This document shows positions 1 through 9,683 of a DNA stretch of 64,000 nt, one piece after another. The stretch is taken from NCBI RefSeq assembly GCF_022347545.1, contig NZ_JAKREW010000002.1:226202-290201 (forward strand). The letters run 5' to 3'. Every line of letters starts with the position of its first letter. Positions within the stretch are counted from its first letter, which is position 1. A program made the position numbers and the translations under genes. Source of the stretch: Terribium retamae (GTDB lineage: Bacteria; Pseudomonadota; Alphaproteobacteria; Rhizobiales; Rhizobiaceae). The notes under the pieces are model-generated. The model saw only the letters and a list, made by a program, of their open reading frames with translations. It had not been told where the DNA came from and did no database searches.

Positions 1-829
1 CGTTCTGCTTGAACAACACCTTGGCCGCAACGATCGCCGTCGGCGCGAATTCCGGCAACAGCTTGTTCGCCTCCAACGCGGCCGCCTTGGCGGCGGCCTG
101 GTCGTTGTCCATCAGCGCCTCTGCCTTGGCGGTCAAAAGCACGGCACGCCGCCGGTTGGCCGCATCACGCTCGGTTTGGCTCGATTTCTGCGCATCGGCC
201 AGCCTGAGCGCACCGTCCCAATCGCCTCGCGCGGCCAGTTCCTCCATTGTCGCTTCGGCGGCCCATGCCAGCTGTGGCGCAACCGAAGCGGCACGCCCGG
301 CGTAATGGCGGGCGGCGTTGCGGTCGCCCAGGCGCTCGGCTTCGAGATAGAGCCCACGCAAGCCGAGCAGCCGCATTTCGGGATCATCGAGCATGGCCTC
401 GAACTTTTGGCGAGCGCCGTCGTGATCGCCTTCCAGCAACGACGCCTGCGCATCGAGAAGATTGATCAGCGGCTCCTGATCGGAGCGGATCAGCTTGATT
501 GCTTCCTTGGTCTTGCGGCGCGCCAACACGCCGTCGCCGGCACCAGCCGCAATCATCCCGGTCGACAGCGCTTGATAGCCGCGGTCGCGACGGCGCACAC
601 GGAAGTGCCGGGCGATCGCATAGGGGCTGTTCCAGACCGACTTGAGCAGCCACCAGGTGATCATCACGGCAGCAACGACAGCGACGACTGCAACCGCCGC
701 CACCATCAAGCTGACCTGGTACTGGTACCCGCCGAAGGTAACGACCATTTCGCCAGGCCGGTCGGCCAGCCAGGCGAAACCCAAACCGAGTGCAAAGATA
801 ATGGCGAGATAGAAGAGGATGCGGATCAT
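1..829 (-). CDS. hemY: HemY-type TPR inner-membrane protein (3' part cut off)
   Basis: Open reading frame running off the left edge; 276 codons are present. The N-terminus has two hydrophobic segments (about residues 4-20 and 40-62) around a short loop with ADRPGEM, the usual N-terminal signature of HemY. TPR-like helices follow (alanine- and leucine-rich, with repeated A-x-L-E pattern). HemY proteins are inner-membrane TPR proteins encoded with late heme genes; their exact role is unsettled and they are not the oxygen-dependent protoporphyrinogen oxidase also called HemY in Bacillus. The ATG at 829 lies 4 bp after the stop of the upstream Mic60-like gene, so this is the last visible gene of a hemC-hemD-mic60-hemY block. 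The C-terminal half lies outside the window. Confidence 0.88.
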   Translation of the reverse strand, partial: MIRILFYLAIIFALGLGFAWLADRPGEMVVTFGGYQYQVSLMVAAVAVVAVVAAVMITWWLLKSVWNSPYAIARHFRVRRRDRGYQALSTGMIAAGAGDGVLARRKTKEAIKLIRSDQEPLINLLDAQASLLEGDHDGARQKFEAMLDDPEMRLLGLRGLYLEAERLGDRNAARHYAGRAASVAPQLAWAAEATMEELAARGDWDGALRLADAQKSSQTERDAANRRRAVLLTAKAEALMDNDQAAAKAAALEANKLLPEFAPTAIVAAKVLFKQN

Positions 830-833
830 CTCA

Positions 834-2222
834 TCATCCCTTCATGGCGCCGGACACCAGCTCATTCACCGCCGCTTCCGCCTCTTGCCGAGCCCTGAGC
901 TTAGCTGCGAAATCGGCACCGGCGGTTTTTGCGGTTTCCGGCAGCGTATCGAATTCGGAAAGCGCCCTGGCGTAGTCTCCCTGCTTCACCGCTACTTCCA
1001 TACGCGCCACGGTTTCAGGCGCACCTTTTCCTTCGACGGCACCGATAGGACGTACCTTTACAAGCGATTCGGCGCTGGTCAGCAGCCGCTGCAATATGCC
1101 TTGGTCAGGATCGACCGGCGTTGCTGCCGAGACCATCGCGTTGGCGGCATCGTCGACACCGGTTGTGATGTCGACGCGGGTCGGAATGCCTTTTTCGGCA
1201 AAGGGCCGCAAGATCGCTATCTGCGGTGCATCGGGCCGCACGGCTGCGAACGTATCCAGTTCCGCGGTAAAGGGCGCGCCGCGATCCAGCGCAGCCTTTA
1301 GAGCGGAAGCAGCTATGGCCAGCGCGATCTTGGGTTGCGAAGCCTGGGCATCGACTTTGCCGGCAAGCTGCGAGGCTTGTTGCTCGACGGTGCTGAGACG
1401 ACCTTCCAGTGCGGCCGTGCCTTGTTGTGCAGATTGCATCTGCGTATCCAGGGCGGTGAGCTTGCTGTTCAGCGGTCCGAGATCTACGGCCGCCGTGCCG
1501 CTTTCGTTACGCAAGGCAGCGAGTGCCGTTTCGAGCTCGGCAATCTTGTCCGAAAGCGCCTTCACCTGCCCTTCGCCAGGGCCGGCAGTCACCGGTGCTG
1601 CCTTCAGCGCGGCGACATCGGCCTTCACCTGGTCGAGGGTTGCGGCAAGCTGCGTCGAAACGTCCGAAACGGGGCTCGACTTGAGCGCAGCCACCTCGCT
1701 TTTGAGCGCCGCAATTTCCCCGTTCGAAGCTGTATCGGAAGAACCGACCAGCCCGGCCGCCTGCAGAATGCCAGCTGCGGCGAGCGCCACGACGCCGCCG
1801 ATCACGCCGGCGGCAAGCGTGCCGATCCCGCCACGTTTCGGTTCGGCAGGCTGACCGTTCATGAAGCCCCCGCTCGTCTCGCTCTCGCCGGTCTTTGCTG
1901 CTTCCGGAGCGGTTTTCGGCCCTATCGCCTCAGCTCGAGGTTGGTCATGGCTTTCGCCGAAATCATAATCGAAACCGTGGGATTGAGGAGCTTTCTCATC
2001 GGCGGTCGCGGGCTGAGGGGCGGATTCGGAAGCTTCTGTCGGCGCTTCCTTCGGCGAATCCGATCGCGCCACTGCCGCCTGCGTGCCCACAACCTCTTCC
2101 GGTTGCCCCCCATTGTCCGGACGATCTCTTCCCTCCACCCGCGAAACATCGGTGGGATCGAGATCGATCGTCATCGGTTCGCGACGGCTCCTGGAATGGC
2201 GCGTCTTGGGCGTCTTGACCAT
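834..2222 (-). CDS. Mic60/mitofilin-like inner-membrane protein
   Basis: Predicted 462 aa. About 130 N-terminal residues are hydrophilic, disordered-looking and rich in E, P and A. A single glycine/alanine-rich membrane segment follows at about 132-159, then a long coiled coil with repeated AALKSEVAAL-type heptads (about 170-285), then a compact C-terminal domain of about 150 residues. This order, and the position between hemD and hemY, match the alphaproteobacterial Mic60 (COG4223) family, relatives of the mitochondrial crista-junction protein. I chose ATG 2222, preceded by GGGAG at a good distance; an in-frame start at 2279 would add 19 residues without a ribosome site. Assignment rests on architecture and synteny; the C-terminal mitofilin signature should be confirmed by profile search. 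Confidence 0.75.
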   Translation of the reverse strand: MVKTPKTRHSRSRREPMTIDLDPTDVSRVEGRDRPDNGGQPEEVVGTQAAVARSDSPKEAPTEASESAPQPATADEKAPQSHGFDYDFGESHDQPRAEAIGPKTAPEAAKTGESETSGGFMNGQPAEPKRGGIGTLAAGVIGGVVALAAAGILQAAGLVGSSDTASNGEIAALKSEVAALKSSPVSDVSTQLAATLDQVKADVAALKAAPVTAGPGEGQVKALSDKIAELETALAALRNESGTAAVDLGPLNSKLTALDTQMQSAQQGTAALEGRLSTVEQQASQLAGKVDAQASQPKIALAIAASALKAALDRGAPFTAELDTFAAVRPDAPQIAILRPFAEKGIPTRVDITTGVDDAANAMVSAATPVDPDQGILQRLLTSAESLVKVRPIGAVEGKGAPETVARMEVAVKQGDYARALSEFDTLPETAKTAGADFAAKLRARQEAEAAVNELVSGAMKG

Positions 2223-2319
2223 GCTTCGGCTCCCAAAATGGTTCGGACCGTCAGGCGGCAGGCTAAAACGGTCTACCACACCTCCAAGCTGTGAAAAGGG
2301 GCGGTATGATGAAGCAGCC

Positions 2320-3036
2320 TCAATCCGGCGCGCCGAGCAACGTCAATAATGCATCTTCGTCCGGCCGCCCGGCGATCGCGATTCGGCTCGGAAAACCGGC
2401 GTTCAGAGCCTGCGCAACACGTGCCGAGAGCGACAGCACACGCGTTTCCTCAAAATAACGCGCCAATTCGGGCCGCTGCACCAGTGCCGAATAGGCCTGC
2501 GCCGCCTTGGCGGAATAGAGCAACGCCGCAGCCACCGGCTGGCCTGCAAGATGTGTCGCCGCCACTTTGCCAGGATAGTCGATCGGCACGGTGTCGTAGG
2601 TCTCGATTGCCAGCACTTTGACGCCCTGTTCGGCCAGAAATGCCTCGAAATCAGCAGAGCGGACACGACCACACAGATAACCCGCGGTTCTGCCGAAGAG
2701 CGAGGGCGCGATCCGTTCAGCCAGTTGCCTGGCATCGCCCGATCCTGTTTCGGCGACATAAAGCCCGGCAGAGCGCGCGGCATCCGCCGTCTTGGGCCCG
2801 ACGACGTGGCAAGGCAGGTCCGCGAGTTGCTGCAGCACATTCGACGGAGTGTGGCGAACGGCATTGGCGCTCGTCACCAGGAGGGCAGCCATCGCATTGG
2901 GCGACGTTTCCAGGGTGACTGGCAGTGTGCGTGTTTCGGAAAGCGGCAGGACCACCGGTTCGAAGCCGAGTTCGCGCAGCCGCGCAGCCGTTCGGCTGGC
3001 GCCGGGCTCCGGACGGGTTACCAGCACGCGTTTCAT
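2320..3036 (-). CDS. hemD: uroporphyrinogen-III synthase
   Basis: 238 aa. The N-terminus MKRVLVTRPEPGASRTA is the typical HemD opening, followed by a two-domain alpha/beta protein without strongly conserved catalytic motifs, as usual for this fast-evolving family. It cyclises hydroxymethylbilane to uroporphyrinogen III with inversion of ring D, in the cytoplasm. It starts 26 bp after the hemC stop, so the two are probably co-transcribed and perform consecutive steps. Length is normal (about 230-260 aa). Confidence 0.9.
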   Translation of the reverse strand: MKRVLVTRPEPGASRTAARLRELGFEPVVLPLSETRTLPVTLETSPNAMAALLVTSANAVRHTPSNVLQQLADLPCHVVGPKTADAARSAGLYVAETGSGDARQLAERIAPSLFGRTAGYLCGRVRSADFEAFLAEQGVKVLAIETYDTVPIDYPGKVAATHLAGQPVAAALLYSAKAAQAYSALVQRPELARYFEETRVLSLSARVAQALNAGFPSRIAIAGRPDEDALLTLLGAPD

Positions 3037-3062
3037 TCAGCGCCGTTTCGACTGGACGATCA

Positions 3063-3989
3063 TCAATTCCAGCCGTCGAAGAAATGTGCGCCGGCCCGTG
3101 CCCGTACGTCCGCGCCGGCTTCGGTGCCGATGGCAGCCGCGTCCTTGCCGAGCCCGCTTCGCGCCACTTCGCGGACATCGCTGCCGTCGGGCGTCAGGAT
3201 CATGCCCGAGAAAGCCAGCTTGTCGCCTGTGACCGTCGCGTAGCCGGCGATCGGCGTGCGACATGAACCGTCAAGCGCCGCGAGGAAGGCACGTTCGCAG
3301 GCCAGCGCTTGCCCAGTCGGGATATCATGGATCGCAGTCAGCAGGACGCCGGTCTCCGCATCGCCGATACGGCTTTCAATGCAGATCGCACCTTGTCCCG
3401 GAGCCGGCGGGAACGACTCCAGCGACATCACGTCGGCAGCGACATGCTCCAGATCAAGCCGTTTAAGCCCTGCCAGAGCCAGGATGGTGCCGTCGGCGAC
3501 ACCCTCATCCAGCTTGCGTAGCCTCGTCTGCACATTGCCTCGGAACAGCACGACATCGAGGTCCGGCCGCATGCGCCGAATCAGAGCTTGGCGCCTGAGT
3601 GACGAGGAACCGACCTTGGCTCCTGCCGGCAGGTCGACGATGCGGCCTGCCTTGCGGCTGATGAACGCTTCGCGCGCGTCTTCGCGCGGCAGGAAAGCGG
3701 ATAGCTCCAACCCTTCCGGCAGCATCGTCGGCATGTCCTTGGATGAGTGCACGGCGATGTCGATGCGCTTGTCGAGCAGCGCTTCTTCGATCTCTTTGGT
3801 GAAAAGTCCCTTGCCACCAGCTTCCGACAGCGGGCGATCCTGGATGCGGTCGCCACTGGTCGAAATGACGACCACTTCGAACGCCTCTTCCGGCAAGCCA
3901 TGCGCCGCCATCAGCCTGTCGCGCGTTTCATGCGCTTGCGCCAGCGCCAACAGGCTGCCTCGGGTTCCGATCTTCAAGGTTGTTTGCAT
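3063..3989 (-). CDS. hemC: hydroxymethylbilane synthase (porphobilinogen deaminase)
   Basis: 308 aa. Motifs: N-terminal [14 protein letters not shown], the substrate-binding [14 protein letters not shown], the HSSKDMPT loop, the hinge [10 protein letters not shown], and the dipyrromethane-cofactor cysteine in [11 protein letters not shown]. The enzyme joins four porphobilinogen molecules into hydroxymethylbilane, the substrate of the neighbouring HemD. The reading frame opens with TTG at 3992, but the next codon, ATG at 3989, is the natural start. It is the first gene of the minus-strand heme block and is divergent from tsaD; the 105-bp gap must hold both promoters. Confidence 0.95.
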   Translation of the reverse strand: MQTTLKIGTRGSLLALAQAHETRDRLMAAHGLPEEAFEVVVISTSGDRIQDRPLSEAGGKGLFTKEIEEALLDKRIDIAVHSSKDMPTMLPEGLELSAFLPREDAREAFISRKAGRIVDLPAGAKVGSSSLRRQALIRRMRPDLDVVLFRGNVQTRLRKLDEGVADGTILALAGLKRLDLEHVAADVMSLESFPPAPGQGAICIESRIGDAETGVLLTAIHDIPTGQALACERAFLAALDGSCRTPIAGYATVTGDKLAFSGMILTPDGSDVREVARSGLGKDAAAIGTEAGADVRARAGAHFFDGWN

Positions 3990-4094
3990 CAAGCGCGGTC
4001 CGTGATAACCCCGGCTCGGAGCCTGAGCTCCGGATATCCAGCCCTCTCCTAACGGGGAAGTGGCGCATGGGCAATCATCGAGGTTTGCGGCGAA

Positions 4095-5198
4095 TTGATC
4101 CGCGTTCTGGGTATAGAGACGAGCTGTGACGAAACAGCGGCCAGCGTCGTGGCGCTGGAGGGCACTTCCGCGCCGGAAATCTTGTCCCCGAAAATCCTCT
4201 CAAACGTCGTGCTCAGCCAGATCGCCGAACATGCGGCATTTGGCGGCGTCGTGCCCGAGATCGCCGCGCGCGCCCATGTCGAGGCTTTGGACGGCATCAT
4301 CGAAGCCGCGCTTGCCGACTCCAACACCAGCCTCGACGAGATCGATGCCATTGCCGCGACCGCCGGTCCCGGCCTTGTCGGAGGCCTGATCGTCGGTCTG
4401 ATGACGGCGAAGGCCATTGCAGGTGCCGCCGGCAAGCCGTTGCTTGCCATCAACCATCTCGAAGGCCACGCGCTGACCGCCCGACTGACCGATGGTCTTT
4501 CCTTCCCCTACTTGCTGCTTCTGGTCTCGGGCGGCCACACCCAGATCGTGCGCGTCGCCGGCGTCGGCGACTACCAGCGCTGGGCCACCACCATCGATGA
4601 CGCGCTGGGCGAAGCGTTCGACAAGACCGCAAAGATGCTCGGCCTGCCTTATCCGGGCGGCCCCAATGTCGAGAAAGCTGCCGCGAAGGGGGATCCGGCC
4701 CGCTTTGCCTTCCCGCGACCAATGAAAGGCTCCGCTCAGCCTGATTTCTCCTTTTCCGGTTTGAAGACTGCCGTACGCCAGGCCGCCCAGGCGATCGCGC
4801 CGCTGACCGAACAGGATGTCGCCGACATCTGCGCCTCGTTCCAGGCTGCCGTAGCCGATGCACTTGCAGACCGCGTTTCGCGCGCTCTGATGCGCTTCAA
4901 GGTGGAATTCCCGCAGGAAGAACAGCCCGCTCTCGTCGTTGCGGGCGGTGTTGCGGCCAATCGGATGATCAAGACGACACTGGAAGAACTCTGCGACGAG
5001 ACAGGTTTCCGCTTCGTCGCGCCGCCACTCAAATTGTGCACCGACAATGCGGCAATGATCGCCTGGGCGGGCATTGAACGCCTGAATGCCGGTTTCGAGG
5101 AAGAGAACGCCTTCGATTTCGTGCCGCGCTCGCGCTGGCCGCTCGATGTGGTTTCGGCGCCGGTGATTGGGTCAGGCAGGCGAGGAGCCAAGGCATGA
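4095..5198 (+). CDS. tsaD: tRNA N6-threonylcarbamoyladenosine synthase subunit TsaD
   Basis: 367 aa. The Kae1/TsaD family is clear: opening [15 protein letters not shown], metal-binding [10 protein letters not shown], then VSGGHTQIV, and [10 protein letters not shown] near the C-terminus. TsaD transfers the threonylcarbamoyl group to A37 of ANN-decoding tRNAs in a complex with TsaB and TsaE. The start is TTG at 4095, since the nearby ATG at 4067 is out of frame; a GAGG lies about 10 bases upstream. The gene overlaps gpsA by four bases (ATGA), suggesting translational coupling. Confidence 0.95.
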   Translation: MIRVLGIETSCDETAASVVALEGTSAPEILSPKILSNVVLSQIAEHAAFGGVVPEIAARAHVEALDGIIEAALADSNTSLDEIDAIAATAGPGLVGGLIVGLMTAKAIAGAAGKPLLAINHLEGHALTARLTDGLSFPYLLLLVSGGHTQIVRVAGVGDYQRWATTIDDALGEAFDKTAKMLGLPYPGGPNVEKAAAKGDPARFAFPRPMKGSAQPDFSFSGLKTAVRQAAQAIAPLTEQDVADICASFQAAVADALADRVSRALMRFKVEFPQEEQPALVVAGGVAANRMIKTTLEELCDETGFRFVAPPLKLCTDNAAMIAWAGIERLNAGFEEENAFDFVPRSRWPLDVVSAPVIGSGRRGAKA

Positions 5199-6193
5199 GC
5201 GAACCGCAGGCCGTTGGCCGCCATATGGCCGTCCTGGGCGGGGGAGCATGGGGTACCGCGCTGGCCCAGGCCATGCTTCGTGCGGGCCACAGAGTGTCAT
5301 TGTGGGCTCGCGATGCCGAAATAGCTGCGGCGATCCGCCAAGGCGAGAACCCGCGCTATCTGCCCGGCATCGCCATCGACCAGGGGATCGAGGCAACCAC
5401 ATCCCTTGCCGAGGCGCTTGAAGGAGCCGATTGCATTCTGGCCGTCACGCCCGCGCAGTCGTTGCGCCAGGTGCTCAACGAGGCTCGGCAGCACATCGCG
5501 CCGGTCATACCGATCGTGCTATGCGCGAAAGGCATAGAACGCGACAGCGGCGCACTGCTTTCGACCATCGCCAGCGAAATCCTGCCCGGCAATCCGATCG
5601 CTGCCTTGTCCGGGCCGAGTTTTGCCACCGACGTTGCCAAGGACCTGCCGACTGCTGTTGTTGTCGCTTCCCGCGATGAAGCGCTGGCGGCCGAGCTTGC
5701 CGCGCTGTTTTCCGCGCGCAATCTGCGCTGCTATTCCAGCGACGATCTTGTCGGCGTGGAAATCGGCGGCGCGTTGAAGAATGTTTTCGCTCTCGCCGCA
5801 GGCGCTGTAGCGGGCGCGGGCCTCGGCGCCAGCGCGCAGGCTGCCATGGTGACGCGCGGCTTTGTCGAATTGCGCCGCATTGGTGCGGCCTTTGGTGCCA
5901 AGCCGGAGACGCTGATGGGCCTTTCCGGCCTGGGCGATCTGATGCTGACCTGTTCCTCGGTGCAATCGCGTAATTTCGCTTACGGATTGGCGATGGGGCA
6001 AGGCGAGTCGCTTGCCGACCGCCCCTTGGCCGAAGGGGTGCCGACGGCGGCGATTGCCGCTCGCCTTGCCGCCGAACAGGGCATCGATGCGCCGATCATC
6101 TCGGCCGTCGCCGCCATACTGGAAGGCGCCATCACCATCGGGGAAGCCGTCTCCATGCTGATGACACGGCCCCTGAGGACGGAAACCGACTAA
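5195..6193 (+). CDS. gpsA: glycerol-3-phosphate dehydrogenase [NAD(P)+]
   Basis: 332 aa, the family's usual length. It has the Rossmann motif [14 protein letters not shown] at the N-terminus, the [10 protein letters not shown] stretch, and the catalytic lysine context [13 protein letters not shown]. It reduces dihydroxyacetone phosphate to sn-glycerol 3-phosphate, the backbone for phospholipids, in the cytosol. Its ATG overlaps the tsaD stop, and a tsaD-gpsA pair is a common alphaproteobacterial arrangement. A YciI-family gene follows 24 bp downstream. Confidence 0.95.
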   Translation: MSEPQAVGRHMAVLGGGAWGTALAQAMLRAGHRVSLWARDAEIAAAIRQGENPRYLPGIAIDQGIEATTSLAEALEGADCILAVTPAQSLRQVLNEARQHIAPVIPIVLCAKGIERDSGALLSTIASEILPGNPIAALSGPSFATDVAKDLPTAVVVASRDEALAAELAALFSARNLRCYSSDDLVGVEIGGALKNVFALAAGAVAGAGLGASAQAAMVTRGFVELRRIGAAFGAKPETLMGLSGLGDLMLTCSSVQSRNFAYGLAMGQGESLADRPLAEGVPTAAIAARLAAEQGIDAPIISAVAAILEGAITIGEAVSMLMTRPLRTETD

Positions 6194-6217
6194 ACCGAAA
6201 CTGACCGAGGAGCCACG

Positions 6218-6514
6218 ATGCTGTTTGCACTGATCTGCAAGGATAAACCCGGCCACCTCCAGGTGCGTCTCGACACGCGCCCAGATCACGTCAACTTCCT
6301 CAACGGGTTGAATGCCGACAAGAAGCTGGCCTTCGGCGGCCCCTTCCTCGACGCCGACGGCAAGCCGAACGGTAGTCTTGTCGTCATCGAAGCTGCAGAT
6401 CTTGCCGCCGCGGAAGCGGTCGCTGCGGCCGATCCCTATGCCAAGGCGGGTCTGTTCGAAAGCGTTGACATCAAGCCCTGGAACTGGGTGTTCAACAAAC
6501 CGGCCGAAGCCTGA
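6218..6514 (+). CDS. YciI-family protein
   Basis: 98 aa. It starts MLFALICKDKPGHLQ and keeps the YciI fold pattern, with GGPFLDADGKPNGSL in the middle and DPYAKAGLFESVDIKPWNW near the end. YciI proteins are small ferredoxin-like dimers with a conserved His/Asp pair; most have no proven reaction. GAGGAG lies 6-7 bases before the ATG. It sits in the tsaD-gpsA-yciI-EVE run, a common alphaproteobacterial order, so it is probably part of that operon. Confidence 0.88.
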   Translation: MLFALICKDKPGHLQVRLDTRPDHVNFLNGLNADKKLAFGGPFLDADGKPNGSLVVIEAADLAAAEAVAAADPYAKAGLFESVDIKPWNWVFNKPAEA

Positions 6515-6551
6515 GACGGCAAAAGATACATCCGGCAGCAGAGGGACCACG

Positions 6552-6977
6552 ATGAACTATTGGCTCTTCAAATCCGAACCGTTCAAATTCTCCTTCGACA
6601 TGCTGAAGGAAAAGGGCAAGGCCGGCACGCAGTGGGATGGCGTGCGCAACTATGCGGCGCGCAACAATATGAAAGCGATGCAGATCGGCGATCTCGGCTT
6701 CTTCTACCATTCCAACGAAGGGCTCAACATCGTCGGCATCGCCGAAGTTTGTGCGCTTGCGCATCATGACACCACGACCGACGACCCGCGCTGGGAGTGC
6801 GTCGACATCCGCGCGGTGCGCGATGTGCCGACCCCGCCGACACTGGCCGATATCAAAAACAACCCGAAACTGTCGGAAATGGCCCTGGTAAGGCTCGGCC
6901 GGCTGTCGGTTCAACCGGTGACGCCCGAGGAATGGAAGGAAGTTTGTCGCATGGGCGGTCTCAATCCCGCACCGTGA
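6552..6977 (+). CDS. EVE-domain protein
   Basis: 141 aa, a single EVE domain (PUA-like fold). Visible motifs are NYWLFKSEPFKFS at the start, QWDGVRNYAARN, and GDLGFFYHSN, matching the thymocyte nuclear protein 1/EVE family, which is thought to read modified bases in nucleic acids. The ATG at 6552 follows an AGAGGGA ribosome site. The stop overlaps the GTG of the methyltransferase by one frame shift (GTGA), implying coupled translation. Confidence 0.9.
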   Translation: MNYWLFKSEPFKFSFDMLKEKGKAGTQWDGVRNYAARNNMKAMQIGDLGFFYHSNEGLNIVGIAEVCALAHHDTTTDDPRWECVDIRAVRDVPTPPTLADIKNNPKLSEMALVRLGRLSVQPVTPEEWKEVCRMGGLNPAP

Positions 6978-7633
6978 CGCTGACACCGCAGACCGCCGAG
7001 CGCTTCATTCTCGACAACACGGCGCTAATGGCCCCGCCGCATGTGCCCGAAATCGTGCTGCGCCTCGCCGACGAGGCGCATGATTTGTGGCGGCGCACCG
7101 AAGAAGAATTGGCCGAAATCGGGCTGCCTCCGCCCTTCTGGGCCTTTGCCTGGGCCGGCGGCCAGGGATTGGCGCGCTATGTCCTCGACCATCCAGACGT
7201 CATCCGCGGCCGCCGCGTGCTGGACTTCGCCTCAGGCTCCGGCCTGGTCGCCATCGCGGCGATGAAAGCCGGCGCGGTCTCAGCCCAGGCCGCCGATATC
7301 GATCCGTTCTGCGAAACCGCGATCCGCCTCAATGCCATGGCCAATGGCGTGACGGTTGGCTTCGACAATCAGGACCAGATCGGCATCGACAGCGGATGGG
7401 ACGTGGTGCTCGCCGGCGACGTCTTTTATGAAAAACCTTTCGCCGACCGTCTCCTGCCGTGGTTCTCCGTACTGAAGGCTCGCGGGGCCGACATCCTGGT
7501 CGGCGATCCCGGCCGCGCCTACCTGCCTAAGACGGGCTTCGAGCGGCTGGCGACCTATGAAGTGCCGGTAACGCGGGCGCTGGAGGATTCCGAGGTCAAG
7601 CGTACGACTGTCTGGCGTTTCGCTGAAGCCTAA
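6974..7633 (+). CDS. class I SAM-dependent methyltransferase (COG3897-like)
   Basis: 219 aa from GTG 6974, overlapping the EVE stop codon. Central motifs: PPFWAFAWAGGQGLARYVLD, the SAM-binding VLDFASGSGLVAIAAMKAG, the acidic loop AADIDPFC, and a late DVVLAGDVFYEKPF. These are typical of the Nnt1/COG3897 methyltransferases related to ribosomal protein L11 and lysine methyltransferases. The substrate cannot be read from sequence. It ends 9 bp before the convergent LysR gene. Confidence 0.85.
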   Translation: MTLTPQTAERFILDNTALMAPPHVPEIVLRLADEAHDLWRRTEEELAEIGLPPPFWAFAWAGGQGLARYVLDHPDVIRGRRVLDFASGSGLVAIAAMKAGAVSAQAADIDPFCETAIRLNAMANGVTVGFDNQDQIGIDSGWDVVLAGDVFYEKPFADRLLPWFSVLKARGADILVGDPGRAYLPKTGFERLATYEVPVTRALEDSEVKRTTVWRFAEA

Positions 7634-7642
7634 GTCGCTCGG

Positions 7643-8593
7643 CTAGAATTCGTCCCAAGGTCGCGGTGCAGCATCGGCCAACGGCGTATGCGCTTCGGCC
7701 AGGATCCAATCCTTGAAGGCGACAATACGCGCATCCTGCGCCGAAGCTTCCGGATACACCAGGAAATAAGCGAATTCCGGCGGCACCTTGATGCCGAGTT
7801 CAAAGGGCCGCACCAGCCGGCCTTCCGACAAATCGTTGGCGACCATGGCAAAATCGGCCAACGCCACGACATTGCCGCCTGCGGCGGCCGCGATCGCGTC
7901 GGTGGACGTCGTCATCACCACGGTGCGGCTGTCGTCGAAATCCTCCACGCCGGCCGCCGCCATCCACATGCGCCAGTTCGGCCAGACGATGCCCTGGCGA
8001 ACCCATTCGATGTGAACCAGCGTGTGCTTGAGCAGATCGCGCGGTTCGTTGAGCGGCGGACCTTGCCGCAACAGCTCAGGACTGCAAACCGGAATGATGA
8101 CGTTTTCGAACAGCCGGGCGGAGCAGAGCCCCGGATATTTCCCCGTGCCGAAGCGGATACCGATATCGACGTCGTCCCGATCGAAATCGCGCACGTCATA
8201 GGTGATGTCGAAACGCAGATCGATGTCAGGATGAAGCTTGCGGAAACCATCGACACGCCGTAACAGCCAGCGTGTGGCGAATTCCGCGCTGGCGGTCACC
8301 TTCAGCTGCTCCGTTCCACGGGACAGTTTTTTTGCCTTGGCGACCGCCCGGTTGAGCGTTTCCAGCGCGTCCGTCGTGGCATCCACGAGCGCCAATCCGG
8401 CCTCCGTCAGCCGGATCGTTCGACTGGTGCGGGTGAAGAGGACCAGGCCGAGTTGATCCTCGATCTCCTTGATCTGATAGCTGACGGCGGCAGGCGTCAG
8501 CCCGAGTTCATCGGCCGCGCGGGTGAAATTGAGATGGCGTCCTGCCGCTTCCAGCGTCCGCAAGGCACGGGTTCCAGGCAGCAGGCGGGACAT
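7643..8593 (-). CDS. LysR-family transcriptional regulator (GcvA-like)
   Basis: 316 aa from ATG 8593. The N-terminal winged helix is clear: LRTLEAAGRHLNFTRAADEL then LTPAAVSYQIKEIEDQLG. A periplasmic-binding-like effector domain follows, with the PDIDLRFDITYDVRDF region common in GcvA/AmpR-type regulators. An in-frame start at 8656 would add 21 residues but would place the start well ahead of the usual LysR N-terminus. It is divergent from the DUF1127 gene (8728) across about 134 bp, so autoregulation or control of that gene is possible. The target is unknown. Confidence 0.9.
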   Translation of the reverse strand: MSRLLPGTRALRTLEAAGRHLNFTRAADELGLTPAAVSYQIKEIEDQLGLVLFTRTSRTIRLTEAGLALVDATTDALETLNRAVAKAKKLSRGTEQLKVTASAEFATRWLLRRVDGFRKLHPDIDLRFDITYDVRDFDRDDVDIGIRFGTGKYPGLCSARLFENVIIPVCSPELLRQGPPLNEPRDLLKHTLVHIEWVRQGIVWPNWRMWMAAAGVEDFDDSRTVVMTTSTDAIAAAAGGNVVALADFAMVANDLSEGRLVRPFELGIKVPPEFAYFLVYPEASAQDARIVAFKDWILAEAHTPLADAAPRPWDEF

Positions 8594-8727
8594 GGCTATC
8601 TTCAAGCGCCCCTTGATGATCCAGCAAGAACTACTCGTTTCCCTCTTTGATTTCAACGAGAGATACTGGGATCAGTCAAAAATTGCCAAGCGAGACTTAA
8701 GGTTTCGCTCTTTGAAAGAACACCGTC

Positions 8728-8976
8728 ATGTCCGTGATTGTCCTGAAATCCCAGCCGCTGCGGCCGAGCCGCATTCAGCCCGTGTTGGACTGGCTGCGCC
8801 AGGCGCGCGTCGCAGCATCGCTCCCCTTGCAAAATGCCGAAGCTCTCTCCGATTCCTACCTGCGAGACATCGGTCTGCGTCGCGAAGACGTTGCCCGCCC
8901 AGTTGCGGAGGAACCACAGCGCCTTGGTCTGCTCGATCTGGGCTGGCAAGCACCCCAGCGGCCGAAGCGCCGCTGA
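8728..8976 (+). CDS. DUF1127-domain small protein
   Basis: 82 aa. The core LSDSYLRDIGLRREDV matches the DUF1127 (YjiS-like) signature, in which a short arginine-rich helix pair carries L-x-D-I-G-(L/I)-x-R-x-D/E. Small proteins of this family in other alphaproteobacteria affect RNA turnover and phosphate or motility regulation. It lies between a divergent LysR gene and a convergent L,D-transpeptidase gene. No operon partner. Confidence 0.82.
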   Translation: MSVIVLKSQPLRPSRIQPVLDWLRQARVAASLPLQNAEALSDSYLRDIGLRREDVARPVAEEPQRLGLLDLGWQAPQRPKRR

Positions 8977-8991
8977 GGTTTTGCCTACCCT

Positions 8992-9576
8992 TCAGCGCAC
9001 AACCTTCATCACCGTGCGGTTCGACAGCAGCGGCAGCAGCCGTGCCATGGTCTGAGCGGTCACCGCCACGCAACCCTGCGTCGGCGTAAAGCCCGGCCGC
9101 GACAGATGAAAAAAGATCGCGCTGCCGCGCCCGCGGCGGCGCGGCGCGATATTCCAGTCGAGCACAAGGCAGGCATCGTAAAGCCGGTCGTCCCGCTTCA
9201 TTCGCTCATGGCTGGCGCCATAAGGTATCCTGACCGGCCTATTGTAGTTGCGATCGTCCGGCACCTCACACCAGCCAAGGTCCGGACCGATGGGCATCAT
9301 CACAAGTCGTGTACGCCGCGCACCGGCGAACTGGTCGTTGCGGAAATAGCCGGACAGAATGCGCATTGCCGCCAGTGGCGTCGCACCGTCGCCTTCACGC
9401 TTGTTTGAAGAGATGCCTCCCCTGCCCAACGCGCATGGAAAAACCAGGTTTCCGGCCTGCAGCAGCCCCTTGGTGCCATCTCCAGGACGAGCCCGCACCA
9501 CCAGTGTTCGAAGACCTGTGCGCAAAGAACGGCCCGCCCCATTGCGTGCACGGTTTTTCGGATATGATGCAGTCAT
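8992..9576 (-). CDS. L,D-transpeptidase (YkuD) family protein
   Basis: 194 aa from ATG 9576. The C-terminal motif HLSRPGFTPTQGCVAVT is a YkuD catalytic site with histidine and the nucleophilic Cys in a T-x-G-C context. Upstream regions GEGDGATPLAAMRI-like (REGDGATPLAAM) and RPYGASHERM also fit. These enzymes form 3-3 peptidoglycan cross-links or attach proteins to peptidoglycan outside the inner membrane; they are numerous in Rhizobiales. No obvious signal peptide is seen with this start, and no strong ribosome site, so the true start could be elsewhere in the longer frame to 9816, which would overlap the divergent regulator. Confidence 0.78.
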   Translation of the reverse strand: MTASYPKNRARNGAGRSLRTGLRTLVVRARPGDGTKGLLQAGNLVFPCALGRGGISSNKREGDGATPLAAMRILSGYFRNDQFAGARRTRLVMMPIGPDLGWCEVPDDRNYNRPVRIPYGASHERMKRDDRLYDACLVLDWNIAPRRRGRGSAIFFHLSRPGFTPTQGCVAVTAQTMARLLPLLSNRTVMKVVR

Positions 9577-9683
9577 GGAACAAATTACCGTGATCGGCTG
9601 TTTAAGGCGACAACATCCGCATACACGGATGCCGGTCGACGACACAGCTATCATTTTGTAATTTTGAAACAACGGATTGATCC

